The position numbers and the translations under genes are program-made. DNA of 64,000 bases, from the NCBI GenBank assembly GCA_037176705.1, contig CM073889.1, positions 58,211,596 to 58,275,595 on the forward strand, in the 5' to 3' direction. Shown in pieces: positions 1 through 10,530 of this stretch (its first letter is position 1; each line of letters opens with the position of its first letter). The notes under the pieces are model-generated. The model was given only the letters and a program-made list of their open reading frames with translations, was not told the origin of the DNA and ran no database searches. The DNA is from Molossus alvarezi (Eukaryota; Chordata; Mammalia; Chiroptera; Molossidae).

Positions 1-949
1 GTCCAATTTTGCCAACACCATTTATTAAAAAGACTGTTTTTACACCACTGTATACTCTTGCCACCTTTGTCAAATATTAAGTGAGCATATTGCCTTGGGT
101 CCATTTCTGGGTTCTCTGTATTGTTCCACTATTCTCTGTGCCCGTTCTTGTGCCAGTACCAGGCTCTTTTGATTACGGAGGCTTTGTAGTATAACGTGAT
201 ATCTGGAAATGTGATCCCTCCAACTTTGTTCTTCTTTTGCAAGATTGCTGTGGGTATTCAAGGACTTTTTTGGTTCTATAGGAACTTTTGAAGTATTTGT
301 TCTACTTCTGTAAAGTATGTCATTGGTATTTTGATGGAGATGGCATTAAATCTATAGATTATTTTTGGTAGTATGGACGTTTTAATGATGCTGATTCTTC
401 CAATCCATAAACAAGATATGTGCTTCCATTTTTTAAAATCACCCTCTATTTCTTTTTTCAATGACCTGTATTTTCTGCGAATAGATCCTTTATATTTTTG
501 GTTAAGTTTATTCCTAGGTATCTTTTTTACTGTGATGCTAAATGGGATAGTTTTTTAGTTTAACTTTCTGTGACTTCATCATTGGTGTATAAGAATGCCA
601 TCACTTTATTAACATTAATTTAGTATCTTGCTACTTTTCTAAATTCATTTATTAAGTCTAGTAAATTTTTGATGAAGTCTTTGAGGTTTTCTATGTATAG
701 TATCATGTCATCTGCGAATAATGACAGTTTCACTTTCTCCTTTCCAACTTTGATCCATTTAGTTTTTTCCTCCTGTCTAATTGCTGTGGCTAAGACTTCC
801 AATACCATGTTAAATAAGAGTGGCAAAAGTGGGCATCCTTGCATTGTTCCTGTTCTTAAGGGAAATGCTTTTAATTTTTGCACATTGAGTATGATGTTGG
901 CTGTAGGTCTTTCAAACATGGCCTTTATTGTGTCAAGATATGATCCCTC

Positions 950-1200
950 GCCCTGGCCGGTTTGGCTCAGCGGTTAGAGCGTCGGCCTGCGGTCCTGAGA
1001 GACCCGGGTTCGGTTCCCTCTAAGGACGCGTACCTTGGTTGCAGTTTGTCCCCGGCCCTGGTCGGTTGTGTGGGTGGCAGCCACTCGATGTGTTCCTTTC
1101 ACATCAATGTTTCTCTCTCTCTCTCTGTTCCTCTCTCTCCCTCCCACTCTACCTGAACAAAAAATGGAAAAATGTCCTCGGGTGAGGATAAAAAAAAAAA
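950..1200 (+). mobile_element. VES SINE, young hairpin-tail type
   Basis: A tRNA-derived SINE of bats, transcribed by RNA polymerase III and mobilised by L1. It has the tRNA-like head (about 950-1020), a unique middle, a CT-rich stretch (1110-1150), the terminal hairpin TCCTCGGGTGAGGA (1175-1188) and an A tail ending at 1200. A perfect 14-bp target duplication flanks it, which fits a recent insertion. It lies in the L1 ORF2 remnant, right at the 5' junction of the 1217-2140 insertion. Confidence 0.93.
963..1017 (+). promoter_or_regulatory. Internal Pol III promoter of VES SINE (A and B boxes)
   Basis: An A-box match TGGCTCAGCGG (963-973) and a B-box match GGTTCGGTTCC (1007-1017) are spaced as in a tRNA gene. 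The B box differs from the usual GGTTCGANTCC at one base (G for A), a change shared by other young copies here, for example the one at 15964. Confidence 0.75.
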
Positions 1201-1216
1201 AGATATGATCCCTCTA

Positions 1217-2140
1217 GTGTAAGGAGCCTCTGGGACAACTTCAAGCATACCAACATTCACATCTTGGGGGGGCCAGAAGGAGAAGAGTGAGAACAAGAAA
1301 TCGAAAACCTGTTTGAAACAATAATGGCAGAAAACTTTCCTAACTTGGTGAAGGAAACAGACATACAAGTCCAGGAAGCACAGAGAGTCCCAAACAAGAT
1401 GAACCCCAAGAGGCCCACACCAAGACACATCATCATCAAAATGCAAAAGTTTCAAGACAAAGAGAGAATCTTAAAAGCAGCAAGAGAAAGGCAGCTAGTT
1501 AACTACAAGGGAGTTCCCATTAGGCTGTCAGCTGATTTCTCAAAAGAAACTTTGCAGGCCAGAAGGGAGTGGCAAGAAATATTCAGAGTGATGAAAAGCA
1601 AGAACCTACAACCAAAATTACTCTATCCTGCAAAGCTGTCATTTAGAATCGATGGACATATAAACTTTCCCAGACAAGAAAAAGTTAAAGGAGTTCATCA
1701 CTACCTAACCCTTATTATATGAAATGATGAAGGGTCTTTTTGAAGAAAAAGATAAAATATATGAACAAACAAAATGGCAATGAATACAGATCTATCAACA
1801 ATGGAATCTACAAACAAAATGAACAGGTAGAACAGAAACATTCTCATAGACACAGAGAACATTTTGTTGGTTGCCAGTTGGGAGAGGGGTTGGGGGAATG
1901 GGTGAAAAAGGTGAAGAGATTAAGAAGCACAAATTCATTGCTAGACTGACAAACCTCAAAGGGAAAGGGGTTGGGGGGGATGGGAAGAAATAAACCAAAG
2001 AACTTATATGCATAACCAATGGACACAGACAATAGTGTGGGAAAAGGTGGGAGGGGGGCAGGAGTGTGGAGGAGGGGGTCAAAGGGGGAAAAATGTGGAA
2101 CATTTTACATCCAACCATAAAGATTTGAAAAAAAAAAAAA
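1217..2140 (+). mobile_element. ORF2-less L1 derivative (HAL1-like)
   Basis: This 924-bp insertion runs from mid ORF1 through the ORF1 end and the first bases of ORF2 (ATGGCAATGAATAC near 1773). Near 1802 it jumps directly into an L1 3' region and ends in A13 (2128-2140). It therefore has ORF1 and 3' sequence but no ORF2, the layout of HAL1 (half-L1) elements. The 3' part joins two textures: an older one (GGTGAAGAGATTAAGAAGC) and the motif ATAAACCAAAGAACTTATATGC typical of the younger L1s here. A 16-bp target duplication (1201-1216 and 2141-2156, one mismatch) shows it inserted as one unit. It may be a one-off internal deletion rather than a family. Confidence 0.75.
1221..1722 (+). pseudogene. 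L1 ORF1 C-terminal remnant in HAL1-like element
   Basis: From 1324 an open frame of 132 codons gives the central and C-terminal parts of L1 ORF1p, the RNA-binding chaperone of the L1 particle, including NFPNLVKETDIQVQEAQR and KERILKAARERQLV. The N-terminal coiled coil is missing because the element is 5' truncated. The frame ends near 1722 at about the place where the other ORF1 copies here end. It is relatively well kept but has no start context of its own. Confidence 0.75.
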
Positions 2141-4076
2141 AGATATGTTCCCTCTATTCCCAGATTTCAGAGCATTTTTATCAGAAATAGGTGCTGAATT
2201 TTGTCGAATGCTTTTTCAGCATCTATTGATATGATCATATTATTTTTATCTTTCATTTTGTTTATAGGTGGTGTATCAAATTTATTGATTTGCAAATATT
2301 GTACCAACCAGCATCCCTGAGGTAAATCCCACTTGGTCATAGTGAATAATTTTTTTGATGTATTGGTAGATTCAATTTGTAAGTATGTTGTGTGGGATTT
2401 TGGCATTTATGATCATCAGGGATATCGGTGTGTCGTTTTCTTTCTTTGTAGTGTCCTTTTCTGGTTTTGGAATTAGAATTGTGCTGGCCTCATAAAACGA
2501 GTTTGGAAGCCTTCCTTCTTTTTGACATTTTTGAAATAGTTTGAGGAGAATGGGTGTTAGTTCTTTGAATGTTTGATAAAATTCCCCCAAGAAGCCATCC
2601 GGGCCTTGGCTTTTGTTTGCTGGGAGAGTCTTGATTACCTCTTCAATTTCTTTTCTTGTTATTGATGTGTTCAAGTTTTCTATCTCTTCCTGGTCCAGTT
2701 TTGAGAGACTATGTGTTTCTAGAAATTTGTCCATTTCACTTAGATTGTCAAATTTGTTGCCATAAAATTGTTCATAATATTTGTTAATGATCATTTTATT
2801 TTTGTGGTGTCAGTTATTATTTTTCCTCTTTCATTTCTGATTTTGTGTATTTGCGTTCTCATTGTTTCTTGGTTAGTCTAGACAAGGGTTCATCAATCTT
2901 TATCTTTTCAAAGAACCAGCTCATTGTTTCATTAATCCTTGAAATTGTTTTTTTTTTTTTGGTCTCCATATTATTTATATCTGCTCTCATCATTACTATT
3001 TCCTTCCTTATACTTGCTCTGGGGGGTTTTGTTGTTGGGGTTTTGTTGTTGTTGTTATTGTTGTTTGTTTGTTTGCTTTCTAGTTGTTTAAGTTGTGAGG
3101 TAAGATAGTCTGTTAGAAATTTTTCTTACTTCTTGAGGTAGGCCTGTACTGCTATGAACTTCCCTCTCAGAACTGCTTGTGATGCATCCCATAGATTTTG
3201 TGTTGTTATGTGTTCATTTCATTGGTTTTCAGAAAGTTTTAAATTTCTTCCTTGATCTCCATGGTAATACATTCATTGTTCAATCACATGCTATTTAGCC
3301 TGCATATTTTCAAATGTCTTTGCATGTTCTTGTTGCAGTTGATTTCTCGTTTCATGCCATTGTGATCTGAAATGCTTGGTATGATTTCAAACTTCTTGAA
3401 CTTGTAGAGACTTAGTTTGTGCTCTAACATGTGGTCTATCTTTGAGAATGTCCCATGTGCACATGAAAAGAATGTGAACTCTGCAGTTTTAAGGGGTAAT
3501 TCTCTGTAGTTATCTATTGAATCCATTTGATCTTGCGATTCATTTAGAGTCTGTGTCTCCTTCTTACTTTTTTGTCAGTGCTGTCAGCGGGGTGTTGAAG
3601 TCCCCTGCTATGATTGTATTGCTATCAAGTTCTCCTTTTAAGTCCTTCAAAACGTTTTTAATATATGTTGGTGCTCCTATATTGGCTGTATATATGTTTA
3701 CCAAGGTTATACCTTCCCGTTGGATAGATCCTTTCAATATTATGTAGTGGCCTTCTTTGTCTCTAGTTATGGCCTACAATTTGAAATCTCCTTTATCAGA
3801 TAGGAGTATTGCTTCCCCAGCTTTATTTTTTTGCTTTCCGTTTGCTTGAAAGAGTTTTTTCCATCCCTTCACTTTTAACCTATGTGTGTCTTTTGTTGTG
3901 AGGTGGGTCTCTTGTAAACAACATATAGATGAGTCATGCTTTCTTATCCAATCAGCTATTCTGTGACTTTTTATCGGAACATTCAAATCATTCACATTTA
4001 AGGTGATAATTGATATGTACTTATTTATTGCCATTTTGGTTTAATGTGTTTCTATTTTTCTTCCTATTTCTTCTAA

Positions 4077-4958
4077 TTATAGCAGTCCTTTTAGCATATC
4101 TTGTAGTGCTGGTTTTTGGTGTTAATATATTCCCTTAGCCTTTTTTGTCTGGAAAGCTCTTTATTTGACCTTCTATTTTGAATGATAGCCTTGATGGATA
4201 GAGTAGTCTTGGATTCAGATCCTTGTTTTTCAAGCCCTTGATTACCTCATGCCATTCCCTTCTGGTCTGTAGTGTTTCTGTTGAGAAGTCAGCTGAGAGC
4301 CTTATGGGGTTTCCTTTAAGGTAACCTGTTGCTTACTTATCTCTTGCTGCCTTTAGGATTCTCTCTTTGTCTTTAACTTTTGACATTTTAATTACTATGT
4401 GTCTTGGTGTGGGCCTGTTTGGGTTCTTCTTACTTGGGGTTCTCTGTGCTTCTTGAACTTGAATGCCTTTTTCTTTCACCAAGTTAGAAAAGTTTTTTGT
4501 CACTATTTCTTCAAATATATTCTCTAACCTTTGCCCATTTTCTTCTTCTTCGGGGACTCCTATGATGCGAATGTTATTACATTTCCAGTTGTCCCACAGT
4601 TTTCTTAAGCTGTCTCCCTGTTTCTTAATTGTTTTTTCCTTTTTCTGATTGCTTGATTTTTTTCTACCCTGTCTTCTAATTCACTGATCCAGTCCTCAGC
4701 TTCCTCTACTCTGCTGTTTAGTCCTTCCAATGTGTTTTTACTCTCTGCTATGTCATTCTTTATTTCCACTTGGTTGGTTTTCAATCTTTCTATATCTTCA
4801 CTCATGGTGCTGATACCCTTACTCATGGTGTTGAGCTTCTTCAAGATCATGGCTCTGAACTCTACCTCTGATAATTTGCTTAGCTGCATTTCATTGATCT
4901 CATCTTTGATATAGTTCTCTTGTTCTTTCATTTGGGATTTGTTTCTTTGTTTCACCAC
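4077..4958 (-). pseudogene. L1 ORF1 remnant of copy A
   Basis: The start codon is at 4958-4956, and the expected stop (CTATAA) is at 4077-4079, giving the usual length of about 294 codons. The first 117 codons are open and form a charged, heptad-rich coiled coil (MVKQRNKSQMKEQENY onward), the ORF1p trimerisation region. The RRM and C-terminal domain follow in other frames: after about 4605 the frame is broken. ORF1p coats L1 RNA; this copy would make only a coiled-coil stub. Confidence 0.85.
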
Positions 4959-7034
4959 TTTGGCAATCTCAGTGGGTTTTGGAGCTTGCCAAATTTTCCC
5001 TGTGGGTGTTGGTGTTCTGCTGTTTGTGGCTCCCTCTACTGGGTTTGGATGGGCCTGGGTGGGCCCACGTTAAACATCACTATCAAATCTTACTGTCCTG
5101 GGTGATTTTCAAGCTATGGAAAGGTTCAGTTATCCTCTAGCTTTTTCCTGGTGGCTAGTAGTCTTAGTTACTCAGTGCCTTGGAATGTAGCCCTGGTGTT
5201 CTGCCTGAGTGGATTTCCAGAGGGTGGAATAGATGCTGGTTGTTAATGAGCCCCAATTTTTATTTCTTTGCCTCACCTTGGAAAGGCTGAATCTCCAAGG
5301 TGGGGGGCTGCTGCTTTTCCCCACAGCTCTGGGAAGTAGCACACTGGCCACCAAGCTTTGTGATCACAACTCAGAAAAACCTCTGAGTGTCCTTCAAATC
5401 CCAGGTGTCCCCACAGATTTTCAGGCCAATCTGCCCTCCCTCTGCCATAGCCCTATGTGAGTGGGTATAGCTATTTTAGCCCTCTGTCTCGGGTCTTTGT
5501 GCTGTGGAGCAGGTTTGGTCTTTATTCCCCAAAGGCGCTGCTCACAGCTAAGACTGCTGCTGTCCATGGGCTCCCAGCCTGCCACCCTCTCATGCCTCCA
5601 CAGATCCTACCAGTGTCCCTGGTTATATTGTCCTGTCCTGCTGCTTTTCTGTTGCTTTTTTCTGAGGATTTGTCTTTATTTTAGTTGTAATTCGCATTTG
5701 GTCATGGAATATAAACTGTGTAGCTTCTATTCACTCTGTCTCCATTTTTCACATCCTCTATGCCTATCTTGTGTGCAGCTGACTCGCAGAAGCCTTCTTG
5801 GTGCCCTAGCACCCTGCAGGTCCCACGGATAACTGGATCATACAGTCCTTCAGTGGATCCGGTTCTATGCCTATGTTATGGGCTGCTGCATTGCACAGGC
5901 CTCTCTGGTGTTTCAGCACCCAACAGGTCCCATGAAAAACTGGATGGCATAGTTCCTGCTGGATCGTGCAGACCTCTCTGGTGCTTCAGCACCCCACAGG
6001 ACATTGGGTAACTCGATTATGCAGTCCCTGCTGGGTGACACAGGCCTCTCTGGTGCTTCAGCATCCTGCAAGTCCCAGGAGTAACTGGATGGGACAGTTC
6101 CTGCTGGGTCACGCAGGTCTCTCTGGTGCTTCAGCACCCCAAATGCCCCATGGGTAACTAGATTGTGAAGTTCCTGCTGTGAAGTAAGGCGGGTAACTGG
6201 AGACCCAGCAGGGATTGTACCATCCAATTACATGTGTGACCTGTGGGATGCTGAAGCACCAGAGAGGACCCACAGGTAACTGGATTGCAGTCCCTGCTGG
6301 GTCACACAGGCCTCTCTGGTGCCCCCACATGCTAAAGTTCCTGTAGGCAGGCAGCTGGATCGCACCAGTCTCTCTTGGGCTTAGGCTTTCCACTGCTCTT
6401 GTGAGCTACTAGACCGCACAGGCCTCTGTGGAGCCCCAGGTTCTGCTGCTGGTGGCTGGCGAGTGCTGCTGACCCATGGGGCTCAACTCCTGCTCAGCTT
6501 TTGCTGTAATTTTGGGGGATGGGTCTCTTCTGCTAGTCTGTGCTTCTGTTTCCTGGGGATAGATTTCTGCTCCCAAGCCTCTGTTGCTAGGGGTATATCT
6601 GGACTCTGATCGAGCTGCTTCTATGGAGGATGGTGCTGGGCTCCAGACTGTGCACAGTTTCCACGACCGCACCTTGGGAGCTCAACTACTGTGCACTGGC
6701 CTGTGTTGACAGAATGTCCACTGGTCCAATGGTGCCAGGTGTGCTGGTGGGCTCAGGTTGTGGAGCCATAGCTTCTCTCACTGCCTCCTCCCAGGGAAGA
6801 CCCAGGATCTTCCAAAATGGTGGGACCTCCCTGCAGTGCAGGAAGAAGTGCCCTGAAGGGCCCCTTACCGAGGTAGCTGGCTGCTCCCATCCACAGCACA
6901 GGAACTTTCTGCTCCTTGTCTCTGCAGTGCAGGGGATTGGTCATCCACCTTCACGTCCACTCACACTCTCTCACACACTCACTCACTCTCTCACACACTC
7001 TCCCTCCCTCCGGTACTGCCCACCGTCATCTTCT
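4959..7034 (-). promoter_or_regulatory. Long L1 5' region (promoter) of copy A with 73-bp monomers
   Basis: About 2.1 kb lies upstream of ORF1. The ORF1-proximal 0.8 kb is homologous to the complete 5' UTR of the shorter L1s at 27136 and 37078. Upstream of that is a tandem array of 73-bp monomers (about 5895-6335), then a 0.7-kb segment shared with the L1s at 7452-8719 and 12354-13000. The far end has a YY1-like start motif (AAGATGACGG on the minus strand), similar to the AAGATGGC element at the start of human L1. Promoter function is inferred from position. Confidence 0.7.
5895..6335 (-). repeat. 73-bp monomer array in L1 5' region
   Basis: The phrase CTCTCTGGTG recurs at 5901, 5974, 6046 and 6119, spaced 73, 72 and 73 bp. 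Each unit holds a CCTGCTGGGT and TAACTGGAT motif. The stretch 6203-6268 is a monomer in the opposite orientation, after which the original orientation returns (CTCTCTGGTG near 6311). The same monomer forms a regular plus-strand array at 13047-13450. Confidence 0.88.
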
Positions 7035-7172
7035 GGTATAAATTTCCTCCTGCTTCTTAATTTCTGTTCCCATTTGCTGGTCTTTAGGGTGTTTTGTTTT
7101 GTTTTGTTTTCCTACTTTGTCTTATAAGTCAGTGATTCAGTCTTCAGCTTCTTCTAATCTATTGAATCCTTC

Positions 7173-7451
7173 TCAGGTATTTTTCATAACAGCTACTATA
7201 TCCTTCTTTATTTCCTCTTGATTTTTATTCATAACTTCTACCTCTTTTTTTTTAAAGCTGATATAGTTCCCACTGGGCTCTTCATAATTCTTATTAAGTT
7301 GCTTGTATTTCTCATCAAATTGTTTGAGCACTCTTAAAATCACTGCTTCGAATTCTTTATCTGACAAATTGCTTTCTTTCATTTCCTGTAGTTCCTTTTC
7401 TGGTGATTCCTTCTTTTCTTTCATTTGGGTATTGTTTCTTTGTGTCACCAT
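7173..7451 (-). pseudogene. L1 ORF1 N-terminal remnant of copy B
   Basis: Ninety-two open codons start MVTQRNNTQMKEKKE, aligning with the MVKQRNKSQMKEQE start of copy A. The sequence is highly charged and heptad-like (LKQFDEKYKQLNKNYEE), as expected for the ORF1p coiled coil. It is truncated where copy A inserted and so has no RNA-binding domains. Confidence 0.8.
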
Positions 7452-7937
7452 TTCAGAAATCTGGTAGTTCTAGGCCTGGTTAGGAATGTTGGAATGTGTA
7501 GGCAGGTCAGTGTGTATCAAATAAGGTTGCTGTGCCTCCAGGACTGTTTTAGTGTATAGCACCTCTTGCCTGCTGTGGGTCCTGGAGGAGTGGCAGCTGG
7601 CAGCTGGTATTGGTCTCTCATGGAGATCTTGGCTCCCTGAGTCTTGCTGCTGCTTGGGCTGGGGCACTGTTCCTGATCAGCCTCTGCTGACGCAGCTTCA
7701 GATGGGTCTCAGCTGCTGATCTGTGCTGCTGCTGCTGCTGCCTGGTGTGTGTGTCATGCTAGTACTCTGCTGACATGCGTGGGCCCCACTGGTGTCCTGA
7801 TGGGGGGTGTGGCTCTCACTGGTGCCCTGCTGGGATGCGTGGGTCCCACTGGTGTTCTGCTGGAGTACTCTTCTGCCTGGTAGGGCTCAGATCCTGATTA
7901 GATGCTGCTGAAGGTGAGTATCAGCTCCTTGTTTGCA

Positions 7938-7991
<54 letters not shown>

Positions 7992-8719
7992 GGGTGTGTT
8001 CTCAGCTCCCAATCCTCTGCTGCTGTTGGGAGCTGAGAATGCTCTGCTCCTGAGACTATGCTGCTTCCAGGGGGAGGGGCTCCACTCCAAATCTGCTGCT
8101 ACAGTTGTCAGGGGCATGTCTTGGGTGCCCAAGTCTTTCTGTTGCTTGGCCTGAGTCACTGCTCCTGATCAACCTCTGCTGATGCTGCTGGGGATGGGTC
8201 TCAGCTGTGATCTGTGCTTCTGCTGCTGCCTGGAGTGGATATCTTCTCCCAAGCCTCTGCTGCTAGGGGTGTGTCTCAGCTCCCAAGGCTCAGCTGCTCT
8301 TGGGGGAGCGGCTCCATGTCCACTCAGTCACTGCTGCTGTGGGGGAAGATGCTGGGCTTCAATCAGTCTGCTGCTGTGAGGGATGGTGCTCGGCTCCCGG
8401 CCAGTTTCAGCTACTGTAGCAGTCACTTTGATAGCACCATAGACATAGTAGGGTCCACTGGTATGATGGTGTAAGTTGCTCTGGTGGACTTAGGTTGCTC
8501 AGCCCTAGACACTCCCCACATCCTCCTCCCAGAGAAGACTAGGAATTTTCCAAAGTGGCGGGGTCTCCAGACAGGCAGGGAGAAGCTTGCTGAGAAGCCA
8601 CTGACTGCAGTAGCCAACTGCTTTCTGTCAACAGCACAGGAACCTTCTGCCTCACATTTCTGCACTGCTTAGGGTTGGTTGTCCACACTCATGTTTACTC
8701 ACACTCTCTCACACTCCAG
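7452..8719 (-). promoter_or_regulatory. CTG/CAG-rich L1 5' region of copy B
   Basis: About 1.27 kb upstream of the ORF1 start. It is rich in CTGCTG on the plus strand (7720-8400). Its outer end, with TCCACACTCATGTTTACTCA and CACTCTCTCACACTCC near 8675-8719, matches the outer 5' end of copy A near 6950-7010 and of the L1 at 12354. It lacks a clear 73-bp monomer array. Promoter role is inferred from position. Confidence 0.65.
7944..7985. repeat. (CTG)14 trinucleotide microsatellite
   Basis: Fourteen uninterrupted CTG units are flanked by TTG on both sides, inside the CTG-rich 5' region of L1 copy B. The antisense frame reads as polyglutamine and the sense frame as polycysteine, but neither belongs to a gene. 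Confidence 0.97.
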
Positions 8720-8789
8720 GATAATAATTGTTTTAATCCATCGATTTTAAATATAATGTATAACTGACAGCACTAAAAACATATTAAAA

Positions 8790-10530
8790 AAGAAGAATGG
8801 TCTCAAATCAATAATCCAGGATCTCATTTCAAGGAACTAGAAAAAGCAGACAAAGTAAAATAAAAGAAAGCAGAAAAAATAGATAAGAGCATAAATCAAT
8901 GAAACAGAGAAACCATCAAGCCAAAAGCTGGTTGTTTGAATCAACAAACAACAAGTGCTAGTAAGGATGTGAAGAAAAGGGACCCCTCGTGCACTGTTAG
9001 TGGGAATTCGGATTAATGCAGCCACTATACAAAATGGTATGGAGTATTCTAAAAAAATTAAAAATAGAACTGCCTTATGACTCAGTGATTCTACTTCTTG
9101 GAATATATTCAAAGAAACTCCAAACACTAATTTGAAAGAATATACGCACCCCTATGTTCACAGCAGTATTATTTACAGTAGCCAAGGTATGGAAGCAACC
9201 CATCATCAATAGATGAGTGAATAAAAAAGCTATGGGACATATATACACTGTAATATTACTCAGCCATAAAAACAAATGAAATCTTACCATTTGCAACAGT
9301 ATGGATGGACCTAGAAGGTATTATACTAAGTGAAATAAGTCAGACAGAGAAAGACACATACCACACGATTTCACGTATATGTGGAATCTAAAGCAAAATA
9401 AATGAACAAACAAAATAGAAACAAATTCATAGATACAGAGAACAAAGTGATAGTTGCCAAACGGTAGGAGGGTTAGGTGGCTGGGTGAAAAAAGTGAAGG
9501 AATTAAGAAGTACAAATTGGTAGTTCACAAAACAGTCATGGGGATATAAAATAAAACATATAGAATACAGTTAATAATATTGTAATAACTATGTATGGTG
9601 TCAGGGAGTACTTGAAATATCAGTGGAATCACTTTGTAAAATATATGATTGTATAACCACTATAAACTAATACAAAATAATACTGAATATAAACTGTTAA
9701 TGAAAAAAAACTGGTTAATTGAAAATATTGATAAAACTGATAAACCATTAGTAAAACTAACAAAGGGAAAAAGAGAACAAATTAACAATGTCAAGAATTA
9801 AAGAGGGGACATCACTACAGATCTCAGATACCTTAAGAGCATAAGAGAATACTACAAAAAATTCTACACATCAATTCAACTGCTTAGATGAACTGGACCA
9901 ATTCTTCAAAAACTAAAACAACCAAAATACACTCAAGATGAGATGAATAATCTAAATAGTACAGTACTATTAAAGAACTGAACTCATGATTAACCTTTTG
10001 AAAAAGAAATCTCCAGGCCTCAATTATCTCACTATCAAATTCTTGTAAGCATTGTAAAAAAAAAAAGAATATTACCAATTCTATAAATTCTCTTCCAGAA
10101 AATATAAGCCACATTTCCCAATTCATTTTATGAGATTAGCATTATCCTGATATCAAAACCAGATAAAGAACAACAAAAAACCTAGAGACCAAAACTGAAT
10201 GACAATGAAAACAGATGTAAAAATACTAAACAAAATATTAGCATGATGTCTGTAACATATATATGTGTGTACAAATACACACCTGTACATACACATGCAC
10301 TATAACCACGTGGGTTTTATTTTAGAAATGCCATGTTGGCTAAACTGTCATAAAAATCAATGTAAACCACCAAATGAAAAGTCTAAAGAAGAAAACCACA
10401 TAATCATATCAATTGAAGGAAAAGTATCTGACAAACGTCAACACCCATTCATCATTTAAAAAAAAATCTCAGCTAACTAGAAATAAATGGGAATTTCCTC
10501 AACTTAATAAAAAGAGCCTACAAAAATGTT
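8790..10530 (+). mobile_element. Old L1 ORF2 fragment, interrupted
   Basis: An old, heavily mutated L1 ORF2 piece from the endonuclease-RT linker and early RT region lies at about 8790-8940 and resumes at 9711-10530 (for example AGACCAAAACTGAATGACAA near 10188, a decayed RT region). A 770-bp L1 3' end (8941-9710) splits it. Stops are frequent in every frame. The preceding 8720-8790 has no identity I can give. Confidence 0.72.
8941..9710 (+). mobile_element. 5'-truncated L1 3' end
   Basis: It carries the ORF2 C-terminal region (ACAAGTGCTAGTAAGGATGTG onward) and a 3' UTR ending in a short A run at 9703-9710. Imperfect duplicates CTGGTTGTTTGAA (8928-8940) and CTGGTTAATTGAA (9711-9723) flank it, marking insertion into the older ORF2 fragment. 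The 3' sequence differs from the younger L1s here and resembles mammalian-wide L1MA-type ends, by recall. Confidence 0.75.

Larger units (their letters stand above)
936..1214. repeat. Target-site duplication of SINE at 950-1200
   Basis: A 14-bp direct repeat, AGATATGATCCCTC, lies at 936-949 and 1201-1214 and flanks the SINE exactly. A third near-copy, AGATATGTTCCCTCTA at 2141-2156, follows the poly-A of the next insertion, so the same site was used twice. Confidence 0.9.
1..4034 (-). pseudogene. L1 ORF2 remnant (endonuclease-reverse transcriptase)
   Basis: The ORF2 start codon is at 4034-4032, and the frame opens MAINKYISIITLNVND, the usual bat L1 ORF2 start. The first 86 codons hold the start of the APE-like endonuclease, with the catalytic-glutamate motif CCLQETHL. 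A linker and early reverse transcriptase piece lies at 2794-2372. The RT active site [12 protein letters not shown], containing the two catalytic aspartates, is in the frame at 919-620. The C-terminal part runs to the left edge (261-70). Multiple stops separate these pieces, and insertions at 950-1200 and 1217-2140 split the RT region. L1 ORF2 normally nicks DNA and reverse transcribes L1 RNA; this copy is dead. Confidence 0.88.
1..7034 (-). mobile_element. LINE-1 copy A, near full length, interrupted
   Basis: A minus-strand L1 whose 3' end lies beyond the left edge. Reading leftward from 7034 it has a long 5' region, ORF1 (4958-4077) and ORF2 (4034 to the edge). Two later insertions split ORF2: a SINE (950-1200) and an ORF2-less L1 derivative (1217-2140). 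Without those the visible part is about 5.8 kb. The 5' terminus is set at about 7034 because the start motif there, AGAAGATGACGGTGGGC on the minus strand, aligns with the start of the plus-strand L1 at 12354. The element sits inside the ORF1 of another minus-strand L1 (copy B). Both ORFs carry stops and frameshifts, so it cannot be active. Confidence 0.88.
7080..8719 (-). mobile_element. LINE-1 copy B, 5' part
   Basis: A second minus-strand L1 is represented only by its 5' region (8719-7452) and the N-terminal ORF1 part (7451 to about 7086). Copy A appears to have inserted in its ORF1, so the rest would lie beyond the left edge. Its ORF1 sequence differs clearly from copy A, so it is a different and probably older subfamily. 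The stretch 7035-7085 between the two holds TTTTG repeats and could be either flank. Confidence 0.75.

Noticed and set aside
950..1030. tRNA gene
   Set aside because: The tRNA-like head with A and B boxes is part of a SINE: it continues into the SINE body and A tail and has a target duplication. The same applies to the other SINE heads.
6203..6268. Separate small inverted-repeat transposon
   Set aside because: The sequence is a monomer of the L1 5' array in reverse orientation, without terminal repeats or target duplication.
6630..7127. 165-codon frame on the plus strand
   Set aside because: It is antisense to an L1 5' region. The composition follows the repeat, and the homologous sequence at 12380-12800 lacks an equivalent frame.
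7887..8159. Polyglutamine protein frame (minus strand)
   Set aside because: It is the antisense reading of the (CTG)14 tract in an L1 5' region, with no gene context.
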